The translations under genes were made by a program, and so were the position numbers. The notes beneath the pieces are model-generated. The model ran no database searches. It saw only the letters and a program-made list of their open reading frames with translations, and was not told where the DNA came from. A stretch of 64,000 nt of DNA from Allobosea sp. (GTDB lineage Bacteria; Pseudomonadota; Alphaproteobacteria; Rhizobiales; Kaistiaceae). This document shows positions 9,228-19,731 of this stretch, piece by piece. Positions within the stretch are counted from its first letter, which is position 1, and the number at the start of each line of letters is the position of its first letter. The stretch spans positions 62,001 through 126,000 of the forward strand of contig JAFKFV010000008.1 in the NCBI GenBank assembly GCA_017307955.1, given 5' to 3'.

Positions 9228-11948
9228 TTACAGCGAGCGCTTGATCTCCTCGACGCGGTAACACTCGATGATGTCGCCCGCGCGCATGTCCTCGTAGCGC
9301 TCGAAGGCCATGCCGCATTCCTGGCCGGCCGGCACTTCCTTGACCTCGTCCTTGAAGCGCTTGAGCGTCGAGAGCTTGCCCTCGTGGATGACCACGTTGT
9401 CGCGGATGAGGCGGACATTGGCGCCGCGCTCGACCGTGCCGTCGGTGACGCGGCAGCCCGCGACCTTGCCGACCTTGGTGATGTTGAAGATCTCGAGGAT
9501 CTCCGCATTGCCGAGCATGGTCTCGCGCCGTTCCGGCGTCAGCAGGCCGGACATCGCCGCCTTCACGTCGTCCACGAGATCGTAGATGACGTTGTAGTAG
9601 CGGATCTCGATGCCGTCCCGATCGGCCACGTCGCGCGCCTGCTTGTTGGCACGGACATTGAAGCCGATGATCGCGGCGTTCGAAGCGGCGGCCAGCGTGA
9701 CGTCGGACTCGGTGACGCCGCCGACGCCGGCATGCAGGATGCGTGCGACGACTTCCGAGGTGCCGAGCGCATCCAGCGCGCCGATGATCGCCTCGACGGA
9801 ACCCTGCACGTCACCCTTGATGACGAGCGGGAATTCCTTGAGGCCGGCGCTCTGGCGCTGGCTCATCATTTCGGCGAGCGAGCCGCGCGCCGATGTCTGG
9901 CGGGCCACGGCCTTCTCGCGCTTCTGACGGGCGCGGTAATCGGCGATCTCGCGCGCACGGGACTCGTTCTCGACGACCGCAAAACGGTCGCCGGCCTCGG
10001 GCGCGCTCTGGAAGCCGAGCACCTCGACGGGCATCGACGGCGGCGCCTCCGACACGGTCTTGCCGTGGTCGTCGACGAGCGCGCGGACGCGGCCCCATTC
10101 GGAACCCGCGACGATGATGTCGCCGGGATGCAGCGTGCCGCCCTGGACGAGCACCGTCGCGACCGGGCCGCGGCCCTTGTCGAGCTTGGCCTCGATGACG
10201 ACGCCATCGGCGACGCGGCGCGGATCGGCCTTGAGGTCGAGCACTTCGGCCTGCAGCAGCACGGTCTCGAGCAACCGGTCGAGATTGGCGCCCGTCTTGG
10301 CCGAGACCTCGACGTCGAGCGTCTCGCCGCCCATGGATTCGACGAACACCTCGTGCTGGAGGAGTTCGGTGCGCACCCGGTTCGGATCGGCGTCCGGCTT
10401 GTCGATCTTGTTGATCGCCACGATGATCGGCACACCCGCGGCGCGGGCGTGATGGATCGCCTCGATCGTCTGCGGCATCACGCCGTCATCGGCCGCCACC
10501 ACGAGGATGACGACGTCGGTGGCGCGGGCGCCGCGCTGGCGCATCGCCGTGAAGGCGGCGTGGCCGGGCGTGTCGATGAAGGTGATCTTCTGACCGTCCT
10601 GCTCGACCTGGTAGGCGCCGATATGCTGCGTGATGCCGCCGGCCTCGCCGGAGACGACGTTGGTCTTGCGGATCGCGTCGAGCAGCGAGGTCTTGCCGTG
10701 GTCGACATGGCCCATGATCGTGACGACCGGCGGACGCGAGACGAGCTCGGACTCGGCGTCCTGGCGGTCGAACAGACCTTCCTCGACGTCCGACTCCGCG
10801 ACGCGGCGCACGGTGTGGCCCATGTCCTCGGCGATGATCTGCGCCATGTCCGCGTCGATCACGTCGGTCGCCTTCAGGAGCTGGCCCTGCTTCATCAGGA
10901 ACTTGATGACGTCGACGGCACGCTCAGACATGCGGTTGGCGAGATCGCCGATGGTGATCGTCTCGGGGATGACCACCTCACGCGAGATCTTCTCGCGCGG
11001 ACCCTGCGCCATGAGGCGGGCCCGCTCACGCTCGCGGCGGCGGCGGACCGAGGCGAGCGAACGCTCGCGCTCGGAATCGTCCAGCGCGTTGGAAAGCGTC
11101 AGGCGGCCGCGCGGCTTGCCGTCGTCCTTCTTGACCGGCTTCGGATCGATTGCCTTCGGACGCTTGGCCGTCGAAGGACGCAGACCGCCGGAGCGATCCT
11201 CCTCCTCGTCGGCGCGCGCCGGGGCGCGGGCGCCAGCGCCGGGAGCGGCGGTGCGGGCACCGGGCTTCTCGGCAGCGTCGGGGGCGCGCTCGCCGGCGGG
11301 GCGGGCGGCCGGGGTCGCGGCACGGGGCTTCTCCTCGCCGAGACGGCGGCGGGCCGCTTCCTCGGCGCGTTCCTTGACGGCGGCCTCGGCGGCGCGGCGG
11401 GCGTCTTCCTCGGCCTGGCGCTTGGCGGCTTCCTCGCGCTCCTTGGCGAGACGCGCCTCCTCGATGACGCGGCGCTTGGCGTCTTCCTCGGCCTGGCGGC
11501 GCTCTTCGGCATCGCGGACACGGGCGTCAGCGAGCGCCCGGGCGCGGGCGTCCAGCTCGTCGGAGGAGAGCTGACGCAGGACCATGCCGGAGCGCTGCGG
11601 CTGGGACCGCGTCGACTGCGACGGCGCGGCGGGCGTCGGCCTTGCCTGCGTGTTGGACTGGATGGTGCGGGTCTGCGAGGCCTGCGGCTGCGCCGGACGG
11701 GCCGGCTGCTGCGGAGCGGGCGCGGCCGGACGGGCGGCGGGAGCCGACGCGGCGGGGGCCGCGGCCTGCGGCCCGTCGCTCTTGCCCGGGATCATCACCC
11801 GCTTCTTCTTCTCCACGACGACGGTGTTCGTGCGCCCATGCGAGAAGCTCTGCCTGACGGTGCCGCGCTCGAGGTCACGGCCCTTGAGGCTCAGCGTCTT
11901 CTTCGCGCCGCCAAGATCCTTGTCGCCGCTATTGCTCGTATCGTTCAT
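9228..11948 (-). CDS. infB: Translation initiation factor IF-2
   Basis: A 906-residue IF-2. The long N-terminal half is low-complexity (Ala/Pro/Arg, with coiled-coil-like EEDAKRR repeats), then an IF2_N segment ([20 protein letters not shown]). The GTPase domain follows with G1 [15 protein letters not shown]3 DTPGHAAFT and G4 NKID, then beta-barrel domains and the C-terminal domain that binds fMet-tRNA. The start is ATG at 11948 ([11 protein letters not shown]), next to the stop of ylxR; an in-frame ATG at 11984 would run into that gene. It brings initiator tRNA to the 30S subunit. Confidence 0.96.
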   Translation of the reverse strand: MNDTSNSGDKDLGGAKKTLSLKGRDLERGTVRQSFSHGRTNTVVVEKKKRVMIPGKSDGPQAAAPAASAPAARPAAPAPQQPARPAQPQASQTRTIQSNTQARPTPAAPSQSTRSQPQRSGMVLRQLSSDELDARARALADARVRDAEERRQAEEDAKRRVIEEARLAKEREEAAKRQAEEDARRAAEAAVKERAEEAARRRLGEEKPRAATPAARPAGERAPDAAEKPGARTAAPGAGARAPARADEEEDRSGGLRPSTAKRPKAIDPKPVKKDDGKPRGRLTLSNALDDSERERSLASVRRRRERERARLMAQGPREKISREVVIPETITIGDLANRMSERAVDVIKFLMKQGQLLKATDVIDADMAQIIAEDMGHTVRRVAESDVEEGLFDRQDAESELVSRPPVVTIMGHVDHGKTSLLDAIRKTNVVSGEAGGITQHIGAYQVEQDGQKITFIDTPGHAAFTAMRQRGARATDVVILVVAADDGVMPQTIEAIHHARAAGVPIIVAINKIDKPDADPNRVRTELLQHEVFVESMGGETLDVEVSAKTGANLDRLLETVLLQAEVLDLKADPRRVADGVVIEAKLDKGRGPVATVLVQGGTLHPGDIIVAGSEWGRVRALVDDHGKTVSEAPPSMPVEVLGFQSAPEAGDRFAVVENESRAREIADYRARQKREKAVARQTSARGSLAEMMSQRQSAGLKEFPLVIKGDVQGSVEAIIGALDALGTSEVVARILHAGVGGVTESDVTLAAASNAAIIGFNVRANKQARDVADRDGIEIRYYNVIYDLVDDVKAAMSGLLTPERRETMLGNAEILEIFNITKVGKVAGCRVTDGTVERGANVRLIRDNVVIHEGKLSTLKRFKDEVKEVPAGQECGMAFERYEDMRAGDIIECYRVEEIKRSL

Positions 11949-11955
11949 TCGGTCA

Positions 11956-12693
11956 TCAGTCCTGCGGGTCTCGCGCCCTGTCACGGCGCATCTTCTCGGG
12001 CACTTCCGGCAATTCGCTTGTCGGGCCGTCGATCTGGTTCAAATCGTGGCCAGGGCCGATGCCAAGGTCACCGTCGCCAACGCCGACAGGCCCGTCTTCT
12101 CCCAGAAAACGGGCGAGCGCGGCGACACGCTCCATGACATTCTCGCTCGCTCGGCCGGCGAGCAGTGCAGCATGTATCACATTTGTCCGCCCCAATGCCA
12201 AATCCAATTGTTCGGATCGGAAGATACGGACAATCGGCACGGCATCGGAACGTCCGTGGCGGCGCCTGAGCGCCGCCGCGATTTTCGCGCGGCCATCCTC
12301 GGCCGCCTCGCGTGCCTGCAGCACGCCGGCGACGCCGCCCTTGGCGATCGCCGCCTCAACCTTGGTGAAGCCGGCGACGATCTCGCCGGCCTTGCGGGCG
12401 AAGGACAGCGCCTGAACGGCTCCATCCTCCAGAAGCCCCGCCACGCGATCGGCAAGGCCGGGCTCGACGGTCACCGCCGTCTTGAAGCCGCGCGCGAACA
12501 GGCGCTTGCGCTCGGCGGCGTCCACCATCTCGCGACGGGCCGTCACCCAGACGCCGCGTCCGGGAAGACGGCGGCGCAGATCCGGAACGACCCGACCCTC
12601 GGGGTCGAGCACGAAACGGATGAGCTGGTCCGACGGCATCGCCAGCCGCGACACGACGCAGCTCCGGATCGTCGGTTCCCGCCGTCGCGCCAT
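11956..12693 (-). CDS. YlxR (DUF448)-L7Ae fusion RNA-binding protein
   Basis: A 245-residue protein made of an N-terminal YlxR/DUF448 domain (about 8-85, with RSCVVSRL and [10 protein letters not shown]) and an L7Ae/YlxQ-like domain (about 90-185, with [20 protein letters not shown]). In Bacillus these are two adjacent genes; the fusion is usual in alphaproteobacteria. It sits between nusA and infB, as expected of the rimP-nusA-ylxR-infB operon, and probably binds RNA. The C-terminal tail (after about 190) is acidic and of unknown role. Confidence 0.88.
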   Translation of the reverse strand: MARRREPTIRSCVVSRLAMPSDQLIRFVLDPEGRVVPDLRRRLPGRGVWVTARREMVDAAERKRLFARGFKTAVTVEPGLADRVAGLLEDGAVQALSFARKAGEIVAGFTKVEAAIAKGGVAGVLQAREAAEDGRAKIAAALRRRHGRSDAVPIVRIFRSEQLDLALGRTNVIHAALLAGRASENVMERVAALARFLGEDGPVGVGDGDLGIGPGHDLNQIDGPTSELPEVPEKMRRDRARDPQD

Positions 12694-12722
12694 TATCCGT
12701 GCGCCCGTGGCCGCTCGTTCGG

Positions 12723-14318
12723 TCAGGCCTCGGTCTCCTCGGCTTCTTCCTCGGTCTCGGCCGCGGCCTCCTCCTCGGTGATCCAGCCGACCTTGACGCG
12801 GGCCGTCATGATCATGCGCTCGGCATCGGCGCGCGACAGCCCGAACTTGTCGAGCAGGCCGCCATGGCGCTTCGTCTCGCCCTCGCCGCGCTCCGCCCAG
12901 CCGACCAGGTCGTCTGGAACATAGCCGGCGAAGTCCTCGACGGTCTTGATGCCGTCCTTGCCGAGTGCCACCAGCATCGAGCTGGTCATGCCCGGCAGTT
13001 CCTTCAATTCGTCGGCGACGCCGAGCGTCTTGCGCTCCTCGTCATGCTCCGCCTCGATGCGCTCGAGATAGTCGCGGGCGCGCTGCTGCAGCTCGGCCGC
13101 CGTCTCCTCGTCGAAGCCCTCGATCGAGGCGAGCTCGTCGGGTTCGACAAAGGCGATTTCCTCGAGGGAGGCGAAGCCTTCCGAGGCGAGCAGCTGGCCG
13201 ACCACCTCGTCGGCGTCGAGCGCCGTGTTGAAAAGTGTAGAACGCTCTTGAAATTCTTTCTGGCGGCGTTCGGATTCTTCCTGCTCGGTGAGGATGTCGA
13301 TGTCCCAGCCGGTCAGCTGCGAGGCGAGGCGGACATTCTGGCCGCGACGGCCGATCGCAAGCGACAGTTGGTCATCGGGGACCACGACTTCAATACGCTC
13401 GGCCTCCTCGTCGAGCACGACCTTGGCGACTTCCGCCGGCTGCAGGCCGTTGACGATGAAGGTCGCCGGATCGGCCGACCACGGAATGATGTCGATCTTC
13501 TCGCCCTGCAGTTCGTTCACGACCGCCTGGACGCGGCTGCCGCGCATGCCGACGCAGGCGCCGACCGGATCGATGGAGCCGTCGCGCGAGATGACGGCCA
13601 TCTTGGCGCGCGAGCCCGGATCGCGGGCAACGGCCTTCACCTCGATGATGCCGTCATAGATTTCCGGCACTTCCTGCGCGAAGAGCTTCGCCATGAACTG
13701 CGGATGCGTGCGCGACAGGAAGATCTGCGGTCCGCGCTGCTCGCGGCGCACGTCGTAGACATAGGACCGGATACGGTCGCCGTAACGGAAGGTCTCGCGC
13801 GGAATCAGTTCATCGCGCCGCACGATACCTTCGCCGCGGCCGAGATCGACGATCACATTGCCATATTCGACGCGCTTGACCTGGCCGTTGACGATCTCGC
13901 CGATGCGGTCCTTGTACTCGTCGAACTGCCGGTCACGCTCGGCCTCGCGCACCTTCTGCACGATAACCTGCTTGGCCGACTGCGCGGCGATGCGGCCGAA
14001 ATCCATCGGCGGCAGCGGCTCGGCGATATAGTCGCCGACGCGGGCGGCCGGGTTCTGGTCGGTCGCAAGCTCCAGCGCGATCTCGGTCGCCGGGTTCTCG
14101 ACCTGCTCGACCACCTGCAGCAGCCGCTGGAGGCGGATCTCGCCGGTCTTCGGATTGATCTCGGCGCGGACATCGGTCTCGGAGCCGTAGCGCGAGCGCG
14201 CGGCCTTCTGGATCGCGTCTTCCATCGCCGCGATGACGATCTGCCGGTCGATCACCTTCTCGCGGGCGACCGCGTCGGCGATCTGCAAGAGCTCGAGCCG
14301 GTTGGCGCTGACTGCCAT
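12723..14318 (-). CDS. nusA: Transcription termination/antitermination factor NusA
   Basis: A 531-residue NusA. An N-terminal RNA-polymerase-binding domain (about 1-130) is followed by an S1 domain ([19 protein letters not shown]), two KH domains ([19 protein letters not shown] and [20 protein letters not shown]), C-terminal helix-hairpin repeats and an acidic tail of Glu and Ala. It modulates pausing, termination and antitermination by RNA polymerase. It lies 38 bases after rimP and 29 before the ylxR gene. Confidence 0.97.
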   Translation of the reverse strand: MAVSANRLELLQIADAVAREKVIDRQIVIAAMEDAIQKAARSRYGSETDVRAEINPKTGEIRLQRLLQVVEQVENPATEIALELATDQNPAARVGDYIAEPLPPMDFGRIAAQSAKQVIVQKVREAERDRQFDEYKDRIGEIVNGQVKRVEYGNVIVDLGRGEGIVRRDELIPRETFRYGDRIRSYVYDVRREQRGPQIFLSRTHPQFMAKLFAQEVPEIYDGIIEVKAVARDPGSRAKMAVISRDGSIDPVGACVGMRGSRVQAVVNELQGEKIDIIPWSADPATFIVNGLQPAEVAKVVLDEEAERIEVVVPDDQLSLAIGRRGQNVRLASQLTGWDIDILTEQEESERRQKEFQERSTLFNTALDADEVVGQLLASEGFASLEEIAFVEPDELASIEGFDEETAAELQQRARDYLERIEAEHDEERKTLGVADELKELPGMTSSMLVALGKDGIKTVEDFAGYVPDDLVGWAERGEGETKRHGGLLDKFGLSRADAERMIMTARVKVGWITEEEAAAETEEEAEETEA

Positions 14319-14356
14319 CGTCTGTCTCCACTGTTCTCGTTGGACGGTCGCGCGCC

Positions 14357-14965
14357 TCAGGCGTCCGCGGTTCCGTCGGTCACATCGTCGATATCGGTGC
14401 CGTCGCCGTCGGCGAGGGCCTTCTGGTTGCGCAGCGCGTCGTCGATGAGCGCGTCGGTGAGGACGAGCTTGGCATCGCCGATGAGCGAAAGCGGCAGGGT
14501 CACGCGATCCGGCGCGCCGGCGGGCGCGTCCTCGAGCTTCAGCCCCGTGGCATCGCCCTCGAGACCGGTCAGCGTGCCGCGGAAGCGGCGGCGCCCCTCG
14601 ATCGGCTGCGATGTCTCGATGCGGGCGACATGGCCGGCCCAGCGCTCGAAATCCGACCGCCGCACCAGCGGCCGGTCGATGCCGGGCGAGGAAACTTCGA
14701 GGTGATAGGCCTCGGAGACGGGATCCTCGACATCGAGGGCCGGCGACACGTTGCGGCTGATCGCTTCGCAGTCGTCCACGGCCATGGTGCCGTCCGGCCG
14801 CTCGGCCATGATCTGCACGGTCATGCCGTTGCGGCGCGAGGATTTCACCCGCACCAGACGGTAGCCGAGATCGACAATGATCGGCTCGACGATCGCCGCG
14901 ATGCGCGCGTCGATGCCAGTCTCGACGACGAGGCGGGCGTCATTCTCTGTTTCTGGCTCGGCCAA
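14357..14965 (-). CDS. rimP: Ribosome maturation factor RimP
   Basis: A 202-residue RimP needed for 30S assembly. Visible features are the helix [50 protein letters not shown] and the C-terminal SH3-like barrel with [19 protein letters not shown]. No ATG fits: the family N-terminus lies just downstream of a TTG at 14965, with a GGACGG SD-like run upstream. A longer frame back to 15172 adds a foreign Arg-rich stretch and is rejected. It is the first gene of the nusA-infB operon. Confidence 0.9.
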   Translation of the reverse strand: MAEPETENDARLVVETGIDARIAAIVEPIIVDLGYRLVRVKSSRRNGMTVQIMAERPDGTMAVDDCEAISRNVSPALDVEDPVSEAYHLEVSSPGIDRPLVRRSDFERWAGHVARIETSQPIEGRRRFRGTLTGLEGDATGLKLEDAPAGAPDRVTLPLSLIGDAKLVLTDALIDDALRNQKALADGDGTDIDDVTDGTADA

Positions 14966-15098
14966 GGCTGTCCGTCCGAACGGTTCGGCCGGCGATGAGG
15001 GCGAAGTCCGCGCTGCAATGCGCTTCTTGCAAGGGGCTTCGCGAGCGGGCCGCGAAGCCCACTCCTCAACGATCCGGTCGTTTGAGATGAATGCAAGC

Positions 15099-15127
15099 CC
15101 TATAGGCCCGAAGGCCGCGGAATGCAA
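15099..15127 (-). promoter_or_regulatory. Candidate promoter of the rimP-nusA-infB operon
   Basis: On the minus strand TTGCAT (15127-15122) and TATAGG (15104-15099) are separated by exactly 17 bases, about 130 bases before the rimP start. The matches to sigma-70 boxes are partial. Confidence 0.45.
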
Positions 15128-15283
15128 GCTTCGTCGTCGGAGACGGGTTGCCGGACCGTGGCGGCGGTGCAACCGCTCGGCTTTATTTCGATTGCTTCCG
15201 GCCGTGGCAATACATTGCTAAGGAGCCTCTCGACACCTTCGCCGTTGTTCGATCCCGAACGTCCTCACCCGGTGCCGCGTCCC

Positions 15284-15376
15284 ATGAAATCCATCGCCCT
15301 GCGCCTTGCCGCCTTCTTCGTGCTGACCGCCGCCTCGAGCTCACTGCTCGCCCTGCCCTATCTCGTCGGCAACTGA
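15284..15376 (+). CDS. Possible 30-residue membrane peptide
   Basis: A 30-codon frame starting MKSIALRLAAFFVLTAASS and ending LPYLVGN, with two Lys/Arg residues followed by a hydrophobic stretch, as in a signal anchor. It is the only plus-strand frame in this spacer with protein-like composition. There is no good SD and no family is recognised. It may be noise. Confidence 0.22.
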   Translation: MKSIALRLAAFFVLTAASSSLLALPYLVGN

Positions 15377-15392
15377 CCGGCGCGCGAGCGGA

Positions 15393-16091
15393 TCAGCGGC
15401 GGCGGAACGTCAGATAGGTTCCCCGCCGCCCCTCGCGGATCGCCTTCTGCTCATAGCGCGTCCCCGGCCAGCCGGGGAAAGGCTGCCGCCAGTCGTCGGC
15501 ATCCATGGCCGTCCATTCGAAGTCAGCGCTGCGACCGATCGCGAGCAGCGTCCAGTCGACATAGGACGGGATATCGGAAGCGAAGCGGAAGAGGCCGCCC
15601 GCCGCCAGCACGCGGGCGATGCGCGCGAGATTGATGTCGGAGACGAAGCGGCGCTTCCAGTGGCGCCGCTTCGGCCAGGGATCGGGATAGAGCAGGTCGA
15701 CGACGGCAAGGCTCGCCGGCGGCAGCCAGTCCAGCAGTTCGGCCGCGTCGCGATCAAAAAGCCGCAGATTGCCGCGCGGCGCCGCGTCGAGCGCCGCCGC
15801 CACCTTGGCCATGCCATTGACGAAGGGCTCGGCGCCGATGCGGCCGACCTCGGGCTGCTCAGCGGCGCGATGGAGCAGATGCTCGCCGCCGCCGAAGCCG
15901 ATCTCCAGCGCCACTTGCTCGACCGGATCAGGGAACAGATCAGCAAGCCGCGCCGGCGACTGGGCGGCGAGATCAAGCGCATAGGCGTCCAGCCCGCGCG
16001 AGAGCGCCCCCGCCCGGGCCGGGCGGAGCGTGTGGCCCTTGCGGCGGCCGTAGAAGGAATCGCGCCGGCCGCCCTCGACGGGATCGGTCAA
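15393..16091 (-). CDS. trmB: tRNA (guanine-N7-)-methyltransferase
   Basis: A 232-residue SAM-dependent methyltransferase that makes m7G46 in tRNA. It has the family N-terminal [16 protein letters not shown], the SAM site [14 protein letters not shown], and [17 protein letters not shown] with the catalytic and tRNA-binding residues. The start overlaps the metK stop by four bases (ATGA), so it is translationally coupled to metK. Confidence 0.96.
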   Translation of the reverse strand: MTDPVEGGRRDSFYGRRKGHTLRPARAGALSRGLDAYALDLAAQSPARLADLFPDPVEQVALEIGFGGGEHLLHRAAEQPEVGRIGAEPFVNGMAKVAAALDAAPRGNLRLFDRDAAELLDWLPPASLAVVDLLYPDPWPKRRHWKRRFVSDINLARIARVLAAGGLFRFASDIPSYVDWTLLAIGRSADFEWTAMDADDWRQPFPGWPGTRYEQKAIREGRRGTYLTFRRR

Positions 16092-17290
16092 AGCGCGGCC
16101 GCGATCCGATCCGACAGGTCGGTCTTCTCCCAGGAGAAGCCGCCATCCGCCTCCGGCGCCCGGCCGAAATGGCCATAGGACGAGGTGCGGGCATAGATCG
16201 GGCGGTTGAGCTTCAGATGCTCGCGGATGCCGCGCGGCGAGAGGTCCATCACTTCGGCCAGCACGCGCTCGACCGCCGCCTCGGCGACCTTGCCCGTGCC
16301 ATGCAGGTCGACATAGATCGACAGCGGCTGCGACACGCCGATGGCATAGGACAGCTGGATCGTGCAGCGCTCGGCCGCGCCGGAAGCGACGACGTTCTTG
16401 GCGAGATAGCGCGCGGCATAGGCGGCGGACCGATCGACCTTGGTCGGGTCCTTGCCCGAGAAGGCGCCGCCGCCATGCGGGGCCGCGCCGCCATAGGTGT
16501 CGACGATGATCTTGCGACCGGTGAGACCGGCATCGCCGTCGGGACCGCCGATCACGAACTTGCCGGTCGGGTTGACATGCCAGACGGTCGCCGGAGAGAT
16601 CCAGCCCTCGGGCAGCGACTCGCGGATATAAGGCTCGACGATCGAGCGGACGTCATGCGACGACAGCCCGTCGACATGCTGCGTCGACAGCACGATCTGG
16701 GTCACGCCGACCGGCTTGCCGTTCTCGTAGCGGACGGTGACCTGGCTCTTGGCGTCGGGACCGAGCGAGAGCGTATCCTGTGAATGGCGGGCGTCGGCGA
16801 GGCGCTTCAGGATGCGGTGCGCATAGAAGATCGGCGCCGGCATGAGCTCGGGCGTCTCGGAACAGGCATAGCCGAACATGATGCCCTGGTCGCCGGCACC
16901 CTCGTCCTTGTTGCCGGCCGCGTCGACACCGACGGCGATGTCGGCCGACTGCGCGTGCAGCAGAACCTCGACATTCACCGTGTCCCAGTGGAACTTTTCC
17001 TGCTCGTAGCCGATGTCGCGGATCGCGCGGCGCGCGGCGTCAACCACGACTTCGGGGGTGATGCTGGCAGGTCCGCGGGTCTCTCCAGCTATGACCACGC
17101 GATTGGTCGTGGCGAGCGTCTCGCAGGCGACGCGAAGAACGCTCGGATCCCATCCCTGCTCCGGGCCGATGCGGAAGAACGTGTCCACCACTTCGTCGGA
17201 AATACGGTCGCAAACCTTGTCCGGATGACCTTCAGACACGGATTCGCTGGTGAAGAGATAGGATGTTCTGGACAATCGGGGCCCCCGCAT
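16088..17290 (-). CDS. metK: S-adenosylmethionine synthetase
   Basis: A MetK of about 400 residues, making SAM from methionine and ATP. It carries [16 protein letters not shown] at the N-terminus, the signature [12 protein letters not shown] and the P-loop-like [19 protein letters not shown]. Two starts are possible: ATG at 17290 ([13 protein letters not shown]) or TTG at 17275 ([12 protein letters not shown]). The second gives the usual family N-terminus and has a G-rich run upstream. Its product feeds the downstream methyltransferase trmB. I recognise no SAM riboswitch upstream. Confidence 0.95.
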   Translation of the reverse strand: MRGPRLSRTSYLFTSESVSEGHPDKVCDRISDEVVDTFFRIGPEQGWDPSVLRVACETLATTNRVVIAGETRGPASITPEVVVDAARRAIRDIGYEQEKFHWDTVNVEVLLHAQSADIAVGVDAAGNKDEGAGDQGIMFGYACSETPELMPAPIFYAHRILKRLADARHSQDTLSLGPDAKSQVTVRYENGKPVGVTQIVLSTQHVDGLSSHDVRSIVEPYIRESLPEGWISPATVWHVNPTGKFVIGGPDGDAGLTGRKIIVDTYGGAAPHGGGAFSGKDPTKVDRSAAYAARYLAKNVVASGAAERCTIQLSYAIGVSQPLSIYVDLHGTGKVAEAAVERVLAEVMDLSPRGIREHLKLNRPIYARTSSYGHFGRAPEADGGFSWEKTDLSDRIAAAL

Positions 17291-17397
17291 CTTTTGCCGG
17301 GTCGCTGGCCCGGGGCGAATGTGGAAAGGTTTTTAATAGGATGGCGCGGGGGGTCAAGCGCAACTGCGGGCGTATGCGCAAATGCACGCCCGAGTGG

Positions 17398-17448
17398 AAA
17401 AAGATTCCAACGTCCGGCGCCGCCGCGCACGCGGCGCAGCGCCGGACG
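17398..17448 (-). terminator. Strong hairpin after the HTH regulator
   Basis: CGTCCGGCGC (17411-17420) pairs exactly with GCGCCGGACG (17439-17448), with inner CGCCGC/GCGGCG pairs, making a stem of about 16 pairs with one bulge. On the minus strand it is followed after eight bases by a TTTTT run (17402-17398). It lies 16 bases after the HTH gene and upstream of metK. Confidence 0.6.
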
Positions 17449-17463
17449 GGAAGAAAGCGCGTT

Positions 17464-17874
17464 TCAGTCCTCGGCTTCGTCGCCGGCGATGGTGCGGACG
17501 AGATCGACAACCTTGCGGCGCACGCGCGGATCCTTGATGCGGACGAAGGCGCGGTTGAGCTGCAGTCCTTCGGACGACGACAGGAAGTCCGTCACGAAGG
17601 CAGCCGGTCGCGACTCCTCGAATCCGACCTCCGTCGGCGCGCCGGGCGCATCCTCGAAGAAGAACGACACCGGAACCTGGAGCACGGAAGCGATATGCTG
17701 CAGACGGCTCGCGCCGATCCGGTTGGTCCCCTTTTCGTATTTCTGAATCTGCTGGAACGTGATGCCAAGGCTCTCTCCGAGCTTCTCCTGGCTCATGTTC
17801 TGCATCATGCGGCGCAGCCGGACCCGACCTCCCACATGAACATCGATGGGATTCGGTACTTTCTTATTGACCAT
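17464..17874 (-). CDS. XRE-family helix-turn-helix regulator
   Basis: A 136-residue regulator with a lambda-repressor-like HTH (about 12-70): GGRVRLRRMMQNMSQEKLGE, then ITFQQIQKYEKGTNRIGASR. The C-terminal part (ESRPAAFVTDFLSSSEGLQL and beyond) is the conserved tail of the alphaproteobacterial family that sits beside metK and lnt. Close relatives include PraR/SinR-like regulators of attachment. The start is ATG at 17874 (MVNKKVPNPIDVHVGGR), matching the family. The target genes cannot be read from the window. Confidence 0.88.
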   Translation of the reverse strand: MVNKKVPNPIDVHVGGRVRLRRMMQNMSQEKLGESLGITFQQIQKYEKGTNRIGASRLQHIASVLQVPVSFFFEDAPGAPTEVGFEESRPAAFVTDFLSSSEGLQLNRAFVRIKDPRVRRKVVDLVRTIAGDEAED

Positions 17875-18028
17875 CGAGGGCTCTCTTCTCCCGGAAATGC
17901 ACAATTCGTTCCGGCGGCGAATATCAATTGTCGCTCGCAGAACTGATTCCAGTCTTTGCTGGACGGCTATGCTTCCGGCGCCATCCAACCGGCCCACGGC
18001 GCCAAAATGGCGGGCAACGTCCGGCCTG

Positions 18029-19654
18029 TCAATTCCGGGTTTTAGCAGGAGTGAAACTTGCGACAATAACGAGCAGCAGCGCCAGCGCGACAAGGGCCAG
18101 GAAGATGAGGTCGCCCCATCTGGCGTAAAGCGTCGGCGGCAGGGCTGCCGGCAGGCCGCCATCGACGATGCCCGCCTTGCCGAGCTCCAGCGAAGCGCGG
18201 ACCCGGCCATAGGGATCTACGATCGCCGAGATGCCGGTATTGGCGGCACGGGCGAGCGGCAGCCCCTCCTCGACGGCGCGCACGATCGCCTGCTGCAGGT
18301 GCTGATGCGGGCCGGGCGTATCGCCGAACCAGCCATCATTGGTCACGTTGAGCAGCCAGGCCGGCCGCTGGCGGCTGTCCGTCGCCGCGCCGGGGAAGAT
18401 GATCTCGTAGCAGATAAGCGGGCCGAAAGGCGGTGCGCCATCGATCGCCATGGTCCTGAGCCGCCGCCCGGCCGAGAAGCCGCCGGGCAGCGCCACCATC
18501 TGGTGCAGCCCGAAGCGGGAGAAGAAACTGTCGAACGGCAGATACTCGCCGAACGGCACCAGATGGACCTTGTCATAGGCGTCGCGGATGACGCCGTCCT
18601 CGCCGATCACATAGATGCTGTTGAAGACCCGGCCCTCGGCATCCGGATCGGGCCCCGGCTCGTCGCGGGCGGCGCCTGTCACCAGCGTGGTGCCCGGCGG
18701 CAGCAGGGCGCCGATCGCCGCGAGCGCATTCGGCTGGTCCGTCAGGAAGAAGGGCAGCGCCGTCTCGGGCCAGATCAGGATGGAGAAGGGAGGCGGCGCG
18801 CCGTCGCGGAGGCCCTGGCCACTCAGCGACAGGTAGCGCTGGAGTACCGTGCTGTCGCGCTCAGGCGTCCATTTCTCGTCCTGGGCCAGCACCGGCTGAA
18901 CGAGGCGCAGCGCGACGCCCGGGACATTCGCATCCGCCGCGACGGTGAGGCGCATGACGCCATAGCCGAGATTGGCAAGGAACAGGACGGCGACCATCGC
19001 GACCGCGAGTTTGTCGGCTACCCGGGCGGGACGCCCCGACATCAGCATGGCCGGCGCGCCGAAGACGAGGAAGGCCAGCAGCGTCATGCCCCAGAGGCCG
19101 ACGACGGACGCCCCTTGCATCATCTGCGGCAGCGGCATCAGCGTGTAGCCGAAGGCGTTCCAGGGAAAGCCGGTGAGGACATGGCCGCGCAGCCATTCGG
19201 CAAGGGCGAAGGCAAGGGCCAGCACGACGACGCGGCGCCAGCCCTCCGGCCACCACAGTCGCGCCAGCGCCGCGGCGAGGCCCCAGAACAAAGCGAGGCC
19301 GGCCGGCAGCGCGACGACCGCGAAGGGCATCAGCCAGATGAACGTGCCGGCATCCGCCAGGAAGGCGGCCCCGATCCACCAGAGTCCGCCGAGGAAATAG
19401 CCGAAGCCGAACAGCCATCCCGCCGCGAAGGCCGGCACGCGGCGGGCGAGGAAGCCGGCGCGCGGCGAGGGCGCAGCCCCGTCGATGAGGAGCACGAGGA
19501 CGGGCAGCGTCAGCCAGAGGACGGGGAAGAAGCCGAGCGGCGGCAGCGCCAGCGCCGAGAGGGCACCGGCACCGATGCCGATGAGAGCCCGGCGCCAGCC
19601 CCAGCTGATGAGGATGGCATCGGCCGGCGCGGCGAACCAGCTGCGGCGGGTCAT
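18029..19654 (-). CDS. lnt: Apolipoprotein N-acyltransferase
   Basis: A 541-residue inner-membrane enzyme that adds the third acyl chain to lipoproteins. N-terminal transmembrane helices (about 1-235) precede a nitrilase-type periplasmic domain carrying the catalytic triad E297 (WPETALPFF), K362 (DKVHLVPFGEYLPF) and C415 (PLICYEIIFP). A final membrane helix sits near the C-terminus. It lies between the corC-like gene and the HTH regulator, as in other Rhizobiales. Confidence 0.96.
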   Translation of the reverse strand: MTRRSWFAAPADAILISWGWRRALIGIGAGALSALALPPLGFFPVLWLTLPVLVLLIDGAAPSPRAGFLARRVPAFAAGWLFGFGYFLGGLWWIGAAFLADAGTFIWLMPFAVVALPAGLALFWGLAAALARLWWPEGWRRVVVLALAFALAEWLRGHVLTGFPWNAFGYTLMPLPQMMQGASVVGLWGMTLLAFLVFGAPAMLMSGRPARVADKLAVAMVAVLFLANLGYGVMRLTVAADANVPGVALRLVQPVLAQDEKWTPERDSTVLQRYLSLSGQGLRDGAPPPFSILIWPETALPFFLTDQPNALAAIGALLPPGTTLVTGAARDEPGPDPDAEGRVFNSIYVIGEDGVIRDAYDKVHLVPFGEYLPFDSFFSRFGLHQMVALPGGFSAGRRLRTMAIDGAPPFGPLICYEIIFPGAATDSRQRPAWLLNVTNDGWFGDTPGPHQHLQQAIVRAVEEGLPLARAANTGISAIVDPYGRVRASLELGKAGIVDGGLPAALPPTLYARWGDLIFLALVALALLLVIVASFTPAKTRN

Positions 19655-19731
19655 CGGGCTCGAAATGGCGTCGCTCGCGAATCAGGGGAGTGCGGGACCG
19701 CAGCGAGACTTGCGGGGCCGCCGTCGCCGGG

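Larger units (their letters stand above)
14966..15392. other. Spacer between rimP and trmB
   Basis: 427 bases between two minus-strand genes. It holds a candidate promoter for the rimP operon (15099-15127) and a doubtful 30-codon plus-strand membrane-peptide frame (15284-15376). I see no RNA gene here. Confidence 0.5.

Noticed and set aside
9204..12137. A 977-codon plus-strand frame opposite infB
   Set aside because: It runs antisense to a complete IF-2 gene and its sequence has no recognisable domain, only repetitive Arg/Leu/Asp shadow composition.
14966..15172. An N-terminal extension of RimP to an upstream ATG
   Set aside because: The added 69 residues are Arg/Ser/Pro-rich with no family match and overlap the candidate promoter.
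17276..17410. A SAM-sensing riboswitch before metK
   Set aside because: I looked for SAM-II and SAM/SAH aptamer core sequences and found none; only a plausible leader and the hairpin of the upstream gene.
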